Assembly: GCA_025618425.1 (NCBI GenBank)
Contig: CM046846.1
Span: 2,340,642-2,404,641 of the forward strand
Reading direction: 5' to 3'
DNA from: Heliocidaris tuberculata
Lineage: Eukaryota; Echinodermata; Echinoidea; Camarodonta; Echinometridae
DNA length: 64,000 bases
The translations under genes and the position numbers were made by a program. Numbering within the stretch: the stretch's first letter is position 1; each line of letters opens with the position of its first letter. Below the pieces are notes generated by a model that worked only from the letters and a program-made list of their open reading frames with translations, ran no database searches and was not told where the DNA came from. Positions 1-12,700 of the stretch are shown in pieces.

Positions 1-165
1 TACCGACAGCCAAAGAGACCAAGAATGTCGGTCTCGTGGCCCTTCTGACAAAAATTTCCTGAGGGTCTAATAGACCGACATTTCTGCCCAGTCGGCTGTC
101 GGTCTACTGACTTGTCCGGGTTGTGCCATCTGTAACTGCAATTCTTAAAATCCCTTCTTTGACAG
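1..165. repeat. Intron segment duplicated at about 1010-1208
   Basis: The segment with ccgacagcc, gtcggtctcgtggccctt and gggtctaatagaccgacat recurs in the same order upstream of exon A2 (about 1000-1190). This shows that the CCP duplication included flanking intron and supports a unit of about 1043 bp. Short inverted pieces of gaccgacat/atgtcggtc occur in both. Confidence 0.75.
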
Positions 166-351
166 TTGTCACCTGTGACGTGCCAGTCCTCACCACAGAA
201 CTTCAAATATCTAGATGTACAGCGGGAGGATCAGTAAATTACGGTACCACGTGTCAGTATACCTGTTCCCTTGGCTACAACCTTATTGGACAAGAAATGT
301 TGACGTGTAATGAAGATGGAATGTTCTCATCCAATACTCCTAGGTGTGATG
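166..351 (+). CDS. Receptor exon: CCP (sushi) module A1
   Basis: A 186-nt exon, phase 1 at both ends, from a tttgacag acceptor to a gtaaga donor. It holds six cysteines (TCDVP, SRC, TTC, YTC, LTC, PRC) plus the GYNLIG core. The extra cysteine pair makes it selectin-like rather than the usual four-cysteine complement module. CCP modules mediate extracellular binding. It is one of three intact A-type copies. The intron upstream (1-165) is itself repeated before copy A2. Confidence 0.9.
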
Positions 352-3300
352 GTAAGAAATTTCAAATCACTTAATCTTGTGATTCAGTTCATGGGAGAGC
401 TACCCATCGCTTCTGATCAGAAAGTAATCTCATGTATATTATTCTATACAAAATCATGTTTACGAGTATCTATACCTCGTTTTGGGCCTTTTCTCTATTT
501 GCTTGTTATGTCTTGTTTGTAACATATATCTTGAATATGAAATATTACATCAAACATGACTTTATTCTGATACTGATTACGGGCTACAGGTGTGTTAAGA
601 AATTTTGCCATTTGCAAGGAATGGATGATAATTAGTCTATTCTTTCCAGTTGGGACATGCATCGTACCTGCCCTAGGACCGCAAGTATCTTCTCCATGTT
701 CATCTGGTAAATCAGTCGACTACAATCAACAATGCACCTTCTCTTGTCCAACTGGTTATGATCGTGTAGGACCATCCTCTGTTACCTGCACAAGCTCAGG
801 GACATTCTCGGCATCGTTTCCTTCTTGTCAAAGTAAGTGTTGTCGAAACACTAATGGAAGTGAAGTCGTTTAATAGCATTTTCCCCCAATTTTGATTTCG
901 TATTTAATTATTTTTTCGAATAAAACGACTTGAGGTATCAAGGAAATTACGGCACTAGCCCACAGGACCGATGGACAGCGAGGCCGACATCAAACAATAC
1001 CGACAGCCGGTGAGACCGATATCCCACAAGATAGAGAGCCCACTATACCTAGAGCCCGTTATGTCGTGAATGTCAGTCCCGTGGCCCTTATGACAACTTT
1101 TTTTAAGGGTCAAATAGACCGACATTGTCGGTCTATGGAGCTGTCACTCTTCTGAGATGTCCATGTTTTGCCATCTGTAACTGCAATTCTTGAAATCTCT
1201 TTTTGCAGTTGTAACTTGTGACGTGCCAGTCCTCACTACAGAGCTTCAGATATCTGGATGTACAGCGGGAGGGTCAGTAGATTACGGTACCACGTGTCAG
1301 TATACCTGTACCTTTGGCTACAACCTGATTGGACAAGATACAGTGACGTGTAATGAAGATGGCCTGTTCTCATCTCATGCTCCTAGATGTGATGGTATGA
1401 AGCTTAACAAAAGTTTTATTACATAAATGGTAATAAACGTTGTGGACCATTAGGTCTTTTCTTTAAACGAGCAAAAGTCCAGGGATTGTCAGCCATCAAA
1501 ACTAAAAGCAAAGCAAAAATTTGTATCTGCAGTTCTTCAAATCCTTTTTCATTTTTTAGATGATCTATTCTTCAATTTCTAGCCGTTATCTGGTAAAAGT
1601 ATGAAACACAATTTATGAAAAATTTAAGGCCGCTCTGTACATGCTTTCGAACGTAATAATTTTCTTACAAAATTATGATTATTCTTTCTACAGTTGTAAA
1701 ATGTATCGTACCTACCTTACAACCGCAAGTGTCATCTTCGTGTTCATCTGGTGGATCAGTGAACTACAATCAGCAATGCACCTTCTCTTGTCCAACTGGT
1801 TATGACCTTGTGGGACTGTCATCTGTTACCTGCACAAGCTCAGGAACATTTTTGACATCGTTTCCTTTTTGTCAGAGTAAGTGTTGTCAACCAATACATT
1901 TTCCGAAAGGCTTCATTCCGTTAGAAATATTTCGGGATTAAACGATTTGAGCAGTTAAAGAACGTTGTTATCTTTGTAATTTAAATTATTGATAATCCAT
2001 TTTTGGTAGTTGTAACTTGTGACGTTCTTGTCCTCACGACTTCAACCACTTCTGCTTGCGGTTTTTATGAAACATGAATTTCCTAACAAGAATTGGGGTC
2101 AGGCATTGTCTATTTTCTCCCCACCCCCTTTTTTTTGCTCTGTAGTAAAATACACATTACATTACAACCACAAGTCAATTCTTGGTGATTATCTGATAAA
2201 TCAATAAAATACAATCAGCAATACATCTTTTCTTGTTCAACTGGCTTTAACCGTGTGGAACCGTCATCTTTTAACTGCACAAGCTCAGGGATATTCTCGG
2301 CATTGTTTCCTTCTTGTCAGAGTATAAAGTGTGGCCGAATCAATAAAGGAAATAATATAAATACCATAAAATTAATTTTATTTTCCTTTTCGTTTCATTC
2401 CTTGAGAAATTTATATCAGAAGAAAATGACAAGAAAAGCACAAGAAGAATCTTGTAATTGCAAGTTGTGATTTGCATTTCTTTGGCAGTTGTGACGTGTG
2501 ACGTTCCAGTCCTCACTACAGAGCTTCAGATATCTGGATGTACAGCGGGAGGGTCAGTCGATATCGGTACCACGTGTCAATATACCTGTACCTTTGGCTA
2601 CAACCTGATTGGACAAGATAATATGACGTGTACTGAAGATGGAATGTTCTCATCTAATGCTCCTAGATGTGAAGGTATAAAGCTTTGAATATAATGTATT
2701 GTTTCCTTGGTTATAGAAGTGTTGGACCAATTCCAACCATGCCAACTGATTATAATCATATGGGACGGTCATTTTTTTTTTTTTTTTTAACTGCACAATT
2801 TTAGGGACATTCTCGACATCGTTTCCATCATGCAAGAGTGAATGGTAATAAGCTAAGAAATATTCCAGATTTTTTTGCTTCTCCCTTTTTTAATTTCCAG
2901 CTTTGTTTCCTATGTAAATGTTTATGATATTAATGCACAATAAAATTATAATGTGAAATATAAGATACAGCAGCTGAAAGAAAATTTTAGAATCAAATAT
3001 TTTCTGCATTATTTTATTTTTGGTCATGCAGTAATTTTCAAAACTTGAAATATTTTTACTGTCCACTACAAAGCCACACCCACGTTATTAATTCCCACTA
3101 CTTCAGCCTAAAACTTTTGGTTTGTATGATGCCAAAATGGTATAATTTGCAACATATTTCGTAAATGTTGTCTCCTTAACTTCTACGAAGACCTGCTTAT
3201 TCAAAGTTATATGCCAATGTGATTATCCTTTGCACTGGTTTCTCTATGGCTATATTCAACTTTCCACAGAATTTACAGATCCCTGTTCCGAAACCAACCC

Positions 3301-4501
3301 ATGCGTCCACGGTGTCTGTCGTTCCACTGGACAAGGGCAGTACGAGTGTGATTGCCAAGATCAATTTGAAGGGACACATTGCGATGAACCGAAACGTAAG
3401 CTGAATTTACCCTTTTTATTTCAGTTTATGGTGTTGGATAAAGGCAAAATATATGCCATTTTCTTCTTTGTGTTCAAGTATTGTTGAGAGTCCGCCATGC
3501 TCTCCCGTCCTATACTCGATTGATAGTGACTGCTAAACTGCCTCGAACGCATATAGTTTGCCATCCGTAGATATAAGGGTCTTGAATACATAGAGAATGC
3601 GACTTCCTTTTGAAATATTTAGTCTTCTTTAACTCTTAATCATTTGTAATTGTCCGACACTTCATAATCCTATACTCGTCCATTTTGGCGATTTTACTGA
3701 AAGTACGGCCCGAGTTCTGAAGCTCTATCCTCCTTTTAGATCTTCCTTGCTTTCAATGATTTCGTGTTGTACTTCCCTTCCTATGGAGTCACTGTTGTTT
3801 CTGAATCCTGAATAGGTAGATTAATCTCAAGTTATTTATGTATTTATGTGGATAAGTCTACCTACTGACTCGTCTTGTGGTACATGTATCGTGAAAGTGG
3901 GCCTTTGGCAAGAGTCTTGGGTGTGAAGTAACTATTGCCTTTTTGCTTTTTTGACTTACAGTTCCATTGGAAGTATCCATCCATCCCTCCAACCATTCAG
4001 TCGACATCAACTCTCGCGTAGAGCTTGTATGCAGCTTCATTCATGTCAAACGCTACCACTGGTACAAAAGTGGCGTCCTTTTGCCCAACACAAAAAACAG
4101 GAACCCTCTTATAATTCCGTCTATCACCCCTGGGGACATCGGTTATTATTTCTGCCGAGGAACGGGACGAGATGACGAAACTCTGGACACAACGTGGGCA
4201 TCTGTATATGTGAAAGGTAAAATTACAATTTCCAAAATGGAGTAGACTAATCAGCTTTTAATTCCGATTCACTTCCTACTCCTAGGTTATGTAGACATAT
4301 TGCGGATAATGTCATATACATGTACACATGTTTTTCTGTCATCAAGTTATCCTTTGAAACCATGTTGTATCTTAAATTATATTTAATTAACTGCTGTCGA
4401 AACATGTAGTTTATAATAGTGATTAGAGATATTCAATAAATTTTTATTGATTATTTTTATTTGGGGTGGGGGTAAAAAATGTGCACAGAATAAACTGTGA
4501 T

Positions 4502-4535
<34 letters not shown>

Positions 4536-6483
4536 ATAGTCAATTTGAAATTATCACGTATTAGGAACAATGAATATAAGAAAAGACAGGTCCTTTACTG
4601 CCAATTGCGTTACTGATATTTTCCCCGCGACTCTAATCAATCAATATCTTATAAGATTTACTGACCACACCATTTTGACATCGTATGGACAGCGAAAAGT
4701 CTAGTCATTTCATTATCTATTCTTTTGAAATGGTTACGTACTGTTTTGTTTTTCCAGATTTGACCAATATCCAAGTTTTAAATGCTAGATTTACCATCCC
4801 ATTCCACGATGAACTATACGATGCAACGTCTGAACTCTATCAAGAAACGGCTCTCAATATTAGCACCTATGTAAGCATGGTATTTCGTTGTACTTGTCAA
4901 CTACGTCTCACCTCACATTATGCATTATTGTGCGAATGATTTCATGTTGATAGATGGTACTCATAGGCCCATGCCAATGTGAGACTGTGTCAAACAATCA
5001 CTGTTGAAGTAGTCAAAATAGACAACAAAAGCACACTAAGCAGGATTTAATTTTCTTAATTTTGCTAGGTTACCTGATTTATGAACTGTTCAACTCTCAC
5101 TTTGTTACATATACGGGGTTTCAGAAATTTTGAATAATTATTTTCCTCTCATGTAAGCATGATCTAGACTGGACTAATCCCCGCTAGTACACAAAACCTA
5201 TTGAAGTCTATTCACCCGTTAAAGCTAATGTAGAGTACAAGTTTATCTTTATAGATAAATTTGTACATGTGTAAGTGGTGAGATGGATATCCTTTTAACT
5301 GAAAAACTAAATACTCTCCAACTTTCTGAAGTATACACTTTGAGTGTAATGATTTTGCAGAAGTTATATAAAGATAGGCAAATGGACAGTCAGACTGAAG
5401 GATCTCGCCTATGAGAATTCAACTTTTACAAAAATAAATATATAATTAAGTGTGCTTTGCAAACAAAATATGCAGATACATTTTTACCTCGATTTTGAAA
5501 AGGTTCATGCAGAATTAAATGATTCTTCGATAAATAGTTTTGATCTTTAATTGGCCGATGGAAAGTTAAACTTTGTGAACTATTCTTTGGTAATATTTCA
5601 GTTTCAAACATTATCTCTATACATAGGAATATTTGTTTATTTTTTCATTGTTTTGACCTCATTCATAGATAAAGAAAGGCCTTCAAACTACCGTCGGGTT
5701 GGAGGGCCTATCACCTGAAGTAGTGTGCAGCGCCCTTAGACAAGGAAGCATCATAGCTAACATGAACATTTACCTTCAGGAATCCAACATGACAGCATTT
5801 GAGGCACAGGATCTCGTCAGTCAATCTCTTGGTGCTCTAGCCAATAACTCAAACGGTTATCTTGATTCGTCTTCAGTTTCAGTTCAAAACAATGGTACAG
5901 ATTGCATATGTTACATAACAATGTCAATTTGACATAACAATATTAACACTGCTGCATGCCCATGCACACACCTTTCACCACACACTGGCACTATTTCTCT
6001 CTCTCTCGCACACACACACAAGCGCGCGCACATTCGTATTTAAAAATTCCTTATGAGACCCATATTTTAAATCGTTTGTTAGACATAACATTCCATAATT
6101 TCAGAATATAAATCCCACTATCTCATTCCTTTGGAAACTAAATGGTTCATTAAATCCATTTCGATATTTTCTTGTTGGCTTTTCTATTTTCCATTTGTTT
6201 AGCAACAAGAAATAAACATTCGTATTCATTTCTTAAATTCATTTCTTGTCAAGCTATTTGTCCGAGCATCTCCTGGATGTCACCGCTATTTGGAACGGTT
6301 TACTTTTCTATGGGTGAAAATGGAACATTGGCAAATTCGACAGGATTGTGTCCATTCAACACAACCCAAGGTAGATTCGCCTATTTCAGAACTTATAAGA
6401 CTTTTGTAAATACATTTCGAAGGCTCGAAGTAGCATTTGGAGTTTTAGAATTTAATCACAGTAAACAAAAATTTAAAAATAGA

Positions 6484-6538
<55 letters not shown>

Positions 6539-6541
6539 TTG

Positions 6542-6618
<77 letters not shown>

Positions 6619-6645
6619 GTATATATATATATATATATACATATG

Positions 6646-6721
<76 letters not shown>

Positions 6722-6735
6722 CATATATATATACC

Positions 6736-6785
<50 letters not shown>

Positions 6786-9700
6786 TGTAAAGTGATTGCA
6801 GTGGTTCCAAGTGGCATAGTTCAACCAATACAATGCAGATGGTTAAATTATAGTATATTGTCGCTTGATTTGATTATATTCAAGCATAATAAACTCCTTA
6901 AAAGAATAGAATGTCTTTAAAATATTTGATATATTTCTACCCTTCTTTAATCAATCGTGACCATCAGTAGCTGATGCTTAATCAGTCTCTTAGGTCATTT
7001 TGCCGCACAAAGTTATAATTTGGAATCCACGATTTATAATTGCATGCTTGACAACATTTTTTCCTCTCTCTCAATTGATATGGTTCCGTTTTTTATCTTA
7101 ATGATTAGTAATAATTTACGTATATACCTTTATCTTGCAGCGAATGGACCAATTGGGAGAGCTCTATGTATTGGTGATGGTATTTTGCAGAGCCAGTGGC
7201 TACCTATGGATAACTGTGGACCGATAAGAAATGTCACAGATATTCTAACAGAAATCGCTCAGGTTTTTGTTTGTTGTTGTTTTAAATTCATTGTCACTTT
7301 TTGTCAGTTGTTTTTATTTCTATGCTAAGAACTCGTTATAGAAAGGGAAAATATCATGGGGCTAAGGTAATGAGTGTAATGCAGTGTCTTATCATTCCTT
7401 TCGTGTAATATTGTGAACAACTTAAATTGACCCACCACTCTTTGGTTAATTATTGCACTTTTTAATGATCTCCAAGACGTGTTTCATTTACATTTACATT
7501 TAAAAAATAATAATATGTAGTCAGGAAAATTATTTTTTTGTGTATGACCCGTTTAGTTTCAACTCTACATGTAGTTCTTTGATGAGTTTAGTGAAAATCC
7601 ACTTCTTAATAGTTAGTTCTTACATGACTGGGAATAAAATTTGACTATGCCAAATTTAGCTTTTTCTTGGTTATAAGGTTATGATAAATTATTCGTTTTC
7701 AATCTAAGACTAACCTGATGGAGGAGAATGCAGATGAAGTAGTGGAGCAAGTATCTATCGTGACAATGAACACGGAACAGATCACCGCTGTCGACCTAGC
7801 ATTCGTTGCAAATATAACATCAAGGATTGTACAACAAAATTTCACAAGTAAAGAGGTAGGTTGCTGTGTGGTATTACGTTGTCGTTGCCCTTTTTGGTGA
7901 ATTGAATATTTTACAATAACAGTAATTTTCAGCTCATCTTACGCTTGAAAGTGAAATATCGTATACTGACAAATGAAATGAACAAAATTCATGGTTCCGA
8001 ATAGAACTTTCTGACCTCTATAAAGGTACTTGTCGACCGAATTATGGTTAAAAAAAATCACCTTACAGGCAGGGGAAGTAGTTCTTTATTTGTAAAGAGA
8101 AGTTTTTGTTTAGAGTCAAAACAGAAGTCCAGTTACCATTTCTTTGGATTGCCCACAATTAGGGAAGCACACTTTTATATTATTCAGGGGAAGTTTGATA
8201 GAATGACCACCGTGTAATTTTTGTATCGTTTATTCAAGCTTAAAGTTCCCATCTTATCAAAATATTTTGTAGTTCTTTATGATTTATATTTTTTATTCCT
8301 AACTATTCACTTTATATGCATCTATACTTCTTCCCATCTTACAGGTTACAGTGTCTATCACGAATATTGTGAGCAATATCGCTCAGGTCGATGTAGGGCA
8401 ACTTGAAGCCGCGGAAGAAGAAAATGGTGCCATTAGTCAGTTTGTGCAGGCTTTTGAGAATCAGATTAATAATGTTGCTGTTGATGACGGTGTCACTTTG
8501 GCCATTCAGAAACAAAATGTTGCTGTAAAGGTGATTTGTTAATAATGTGTATAGGAAAGAAAATATTCCGAAGTAAGCTTATTGTCTTATATTGAAATGT
8601 GGTTTAATATGAAACTTCAGTAAAATTATTGCACAAGACACTTTCGGTATACTAAGTAATACCATGGAGAGAGTTTGTAAGACTATGAATATTACTATGA
8701 CAATGGCAAATACTGAATGAAAACTTAGTGTCATTTGGATACTAGGCCTGTTGTATATTTATCGCAGTGGTATATTGGAAGTATCAGATCCCTTTCTTAT
8801 ATTATAAGAAGCATGGTTTAAGTTCCTATTATACAAAACATAAGGCATAAAGTTTCTTTTACAAGAAGCATGGCATAAATTCTTTTTACAAGAAGCATCG
8901 CATAATTTCCTATAAGAAGCATGGCATAAGTTCTTTTTACAAGAAGCATCGCATAATTTCCTATAAGAAGCAAGGCATAAGTTCCTATTTCAACAAGCAT
9001 ATATAAGTTCCTATTATAAGAAACTTGGAATATGTTCCTATTATAACAAACGTGGCACAAGTTTCTATTATAAAAAGACATGGCATAAGTTCCTATAAGA
9101 AGCATGCTACAAGTTCTTATTATAGGAAGCATGGTATGTGTTCCTATTATATATATATATATATATTTATTTTAAAAAAACACGGCATAAGTTCATATTA
9201 GAAGGAGCATGGTAACAGTTCCTATAAGAAGCATCGCGTGAGTTCCTATTATAACAAGCGTGACATAAGTTCCTATTATAGGAAGCACAGCATATGTCCC
9301 TGTTTAAGAAGCCTCGCATAATTGTTTCTACCAGGTCCAGAGTGTACCAAGCGAGGACATCACCAGTGGTCTTGTAATATCAGTGGCTGGGTCCAGTCCG
9401 TCAGACCTGACCAAGTCTAACATCACCATCTTCGACTCAACCCAGCAAGATGATATCCCCGTCGTCAGATCAGACATCATCGCTCAGGTCAGCGTCCCGT
9501 CTGTGATTTCATCGGCCATTTCATCGTCGTCCTCGTTGACGGGATCGCAGACCAATGATAGTGACCATGTCCGTGTTAACTTCTATGTGTATTCGACACC
9601 AGTCCTGTTCATTTCGAGGTCGTCGCGCAATGTCAGCGCAGTTCACGAAGGTTTTAATAGGTCGGCTAACACGCCCGTGATCTCTCTCAGTGTGGGGCAA

Positions 9701-12700
9701 GGGGAAATAGCAAACTTGACTGAATCCATCAACTTTACTTTTACTCCGATCATGGTGATTGCAATCATTACTTTGTTTTTTTTTAATGCAAATACTAGAC
9801 CGAATTTCCCAATCGATTGTATTATCGTAATCATAATCATATGATTATGGTCATTTCCATATGTTATACAACTACTGTAAGTCACGAACGTGATAAATTC
9901 GATTTTTTTATTAATTTTCTGAACATTTGAAGTGAATAAGCACAATCGTATTCATAAACATTAACTAATAAAAATTATTATTCACTATAACTTTTTTTTT
10001 TTCTTTCATAACAGTCTTCCAACACAGTCATCAAAAGTCTGAATAATCCATACGCATTGTACATGTTGTATGACAAGTATGCTTATGTGTCGTCAAAATG
10101 ACTGACACTTTGGCTATATCTGCTTCAAAATTCAGAAATAGAAATTACGTTCGCAAACTATCCAAATCGTTTGTTTGTTTGATTGATTGATTGTTTGTTT
10201 GTATTGTTTAGTCTGGCTATGTGAATCCAATGTGTTCATTCTGGAACGAGATGGAGCAGGATTGGTCCCAAGATGGATGCGTTCTTGTTTCATCATCTGG
10301 AATCGGATCACATGATGAAAGCTGTGGTAGCGTGGAAGAATTAGATGATTCACCAGCAGATGAGAGAGTGGTCTGTGCGTGTAATCATCTTACCAACTTT
10401 GCTGTTATCATGGTATGACAGTTTTTTTTTTTTTAATTCTTGTCAGTATATAAAATGCCTCTCAGTATAAACAGGAACTTTCATTGTCCTTTATGTCTTT
10501 TGCCCTCTGTTTTAAACTTGTTTAATATAAGGACCATTTTAAGTTCTAAATAGGATGTTGAGTGTATGTCTCAATAAACGTGACATCACAAAATGTTTCC
10601 CACTAAATGTTTGTTATGTATTTTCATCAAATCACTACCATTAAGTGCCCCAGTGACTTTGGTCATAACTGAATTCCCTGTCGAAGAAATGAAACAGAGG
10701 TTTAGAGAAAGAAGCTTGGAGGGAAGATTCTGGTTGAAATATTTCCTTTTGTTTTCTACCCCTTCTCCCAATGTAAAGGACATTCATAGAAATGACGAGC
10801 CAGTGAAAGCCTACAGGATTCTAACCTTCATAGGATGTGGTATTTCGGCACTTAGCCTTCTTGTCACATTGGCAACCTACTTGTCGAGCAGGTTAGTTAA
10901 TAGAAAATACTGTATTTATCGATGTAATCTCAACTTCTTCTTTTTTTTAATGAGTTATTTTGAGAATAAGGATCCATTTGTCTTTTGGAGATCTGGAAAA
11001 AATGAACTAATATCATGGTCTAATTAAAATCCTTGTTTCTTGATACAATCTTTTTTTGTTATACATAGTGCATCCAAAAACATCCATAAACAATGGAGGC
11101 GGAATATACACTGGCTGCCGGAAGTAGCCCATATGCAGACCAGCTGCAAGTTCCTTTGATGTTTTTCTTTGCTGTGCCTTCAACCGGAGGGATGTATACT
11201 GACTGCATCCTGTGGTGGATACGCCGGTGGGCTACGCCAGTCCACTGTCGAAGCAAAAGCATATGATGTTTCAAAAGTTTAGTTGAAATGATTCTGTTAA
11301 CATATTGATAATTATATAGCAAAAATGCAGTGAAAAGTATGGCGCATTACTTTATGTGATTGTTTGTATTTTAGCGCTCTCAATGATCTCGTGTTCGATT
11401 CCTGACAGGGATTTGAGGACCAAACAGACCAACCAGATCTTCATCTGTCTGTGCTTGACCTTGCTGTGTCTCTACATAACGTTTATCATCATGATCTCTC
11501 TGGATTCTATCAGGGATCATTGCGAGGTCCCATCAATTCCTTGTGGGATTCTCTCGGCTCTCATTCACTACTTCGTTCTTTCTTCCATTGCTTGGATGGG
11601 TGTGGAGGGGTACAACACCTATTTGGTCATCGTGAAGATCTTTAATGCCTACATCCATAACTTCATGAAGAAGGCTTTCCTAGCTGCATGGGGTAAAAAC
11701 ATTTCTGTTCTTTTGATTGTCTACTGAACTCTAACATGACAACAGACTACTGTTAACTGGACATGAAAGCACAGAGATGAAGCAAAGAGAAATCACAAAA
11801 TAACGCGTGTTGTAATCCATAAGATTAAGTTGTTAAACCCTACCTGATCATGTTGATGTATCGGCTTATATCTCAGTGGGATGATTTTTTATATATTAAT
11901 CTTTCGTGAAGTAATCATTTTATAAAAATAAAATTTCACTTGCTTTTTTTCAGGAGTTCCTGCAGTCATCGTGACTGTTACTGCAGCCGTCGCTAGAGAC
12001 CATTATGCACACGATGATTTGTAAGTGATGGTGACATACTGAATACTTCGGATTCAGCAATTACTTCTATTATTGTAACCTGTAGACCTTACTACAGAAC
12101 AGAGGTGGTCCTCTTTAAAGATAAAGTTGAGTTCTGGTCATGAGATTACATTGTGAAAGAAACTGTCCCAAAACAGTTTGGAAAGGTAGATCATGTCATA
12201 TGAATTGCTGTATACTGTGAGGTTTTGGAATCGTCATAATGATAAGAAATTGACGCAGTCTCACTGAAAAGCACAGTCATGCACTGCACACCGAAATGGG
12301 TATAAAGGTCTACACACAAATGTTAGGCCCGAACATTTAAGCTGTTTTGGGGGTCATATTTTGAATGTGAGGGCATTTGAAGAGCAATCCTTTTCAGGGG
12401 ACATATCTACTATGATAATCTTCCAAACTAACATAATAAGAATGAGAAAGCTCACAAATTATTTTTTACCTTTCCCAGAACTCAACCTTCCCTTTAAGCT
12501 TGTACCCCACCTGAAGTGTATTTCTTTCTAGAATTAATTTTGAGACGCTGGTAGACTGTATGAATAAAGTGTAGTTTTCTACAGCTGTAACATTACGAGC
12601 ATCGCAATAACCGTAAATCTACTTCTGTAGTTTTGACTCTGGATGGCCATCTGTAAATTTGTCATTTCCAGTCGATGAATTAAGAATTATATATCGTCAA

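Noticed and set aside
6473..6828. Long tyrosine/isoleucine frames on both strands
   Set aside because: They are translations of the TA repeat.
8818..9132. Minus-strand 104-codon frame with repeated [12 protein letters not shown] units
   Set aside because: It is the intronic minisatellite read through in one frame, opposite the receptor gene, with no supporting signals.
10017..10098. Possible extra exon between the GAIN and GPS exons (after ttcataacag, reading [13 protein letters not shown])
   Set aside because: The only nearby GT donor gives phase 2, which puts a stop in the next exon. Direct joining of 9754 to 10212 keeps phase and family order.
11059..11322. Minus-strand frame in a more GC-rich patch of the TM1-TM2 intron
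   Set aside because: It may be a transposon fragment, but I recognise no domain or element ends.
11375..11408. Earlier acceptor (11373-11374) for the TM2 exon
   Set aside because: With the phase 2 donor at 10891 it leads to a stop within ten codons. The AG at 11407-11408 restores the family sequence.
12594..12670. Acceptor-like tctacag at about 12583 and ttccag at 12670 before the TM5 exon
   Set aside because: Frames after them hit stops or break the phase; caacag at 12701-12703 fits both phase and the conserved cysteine.
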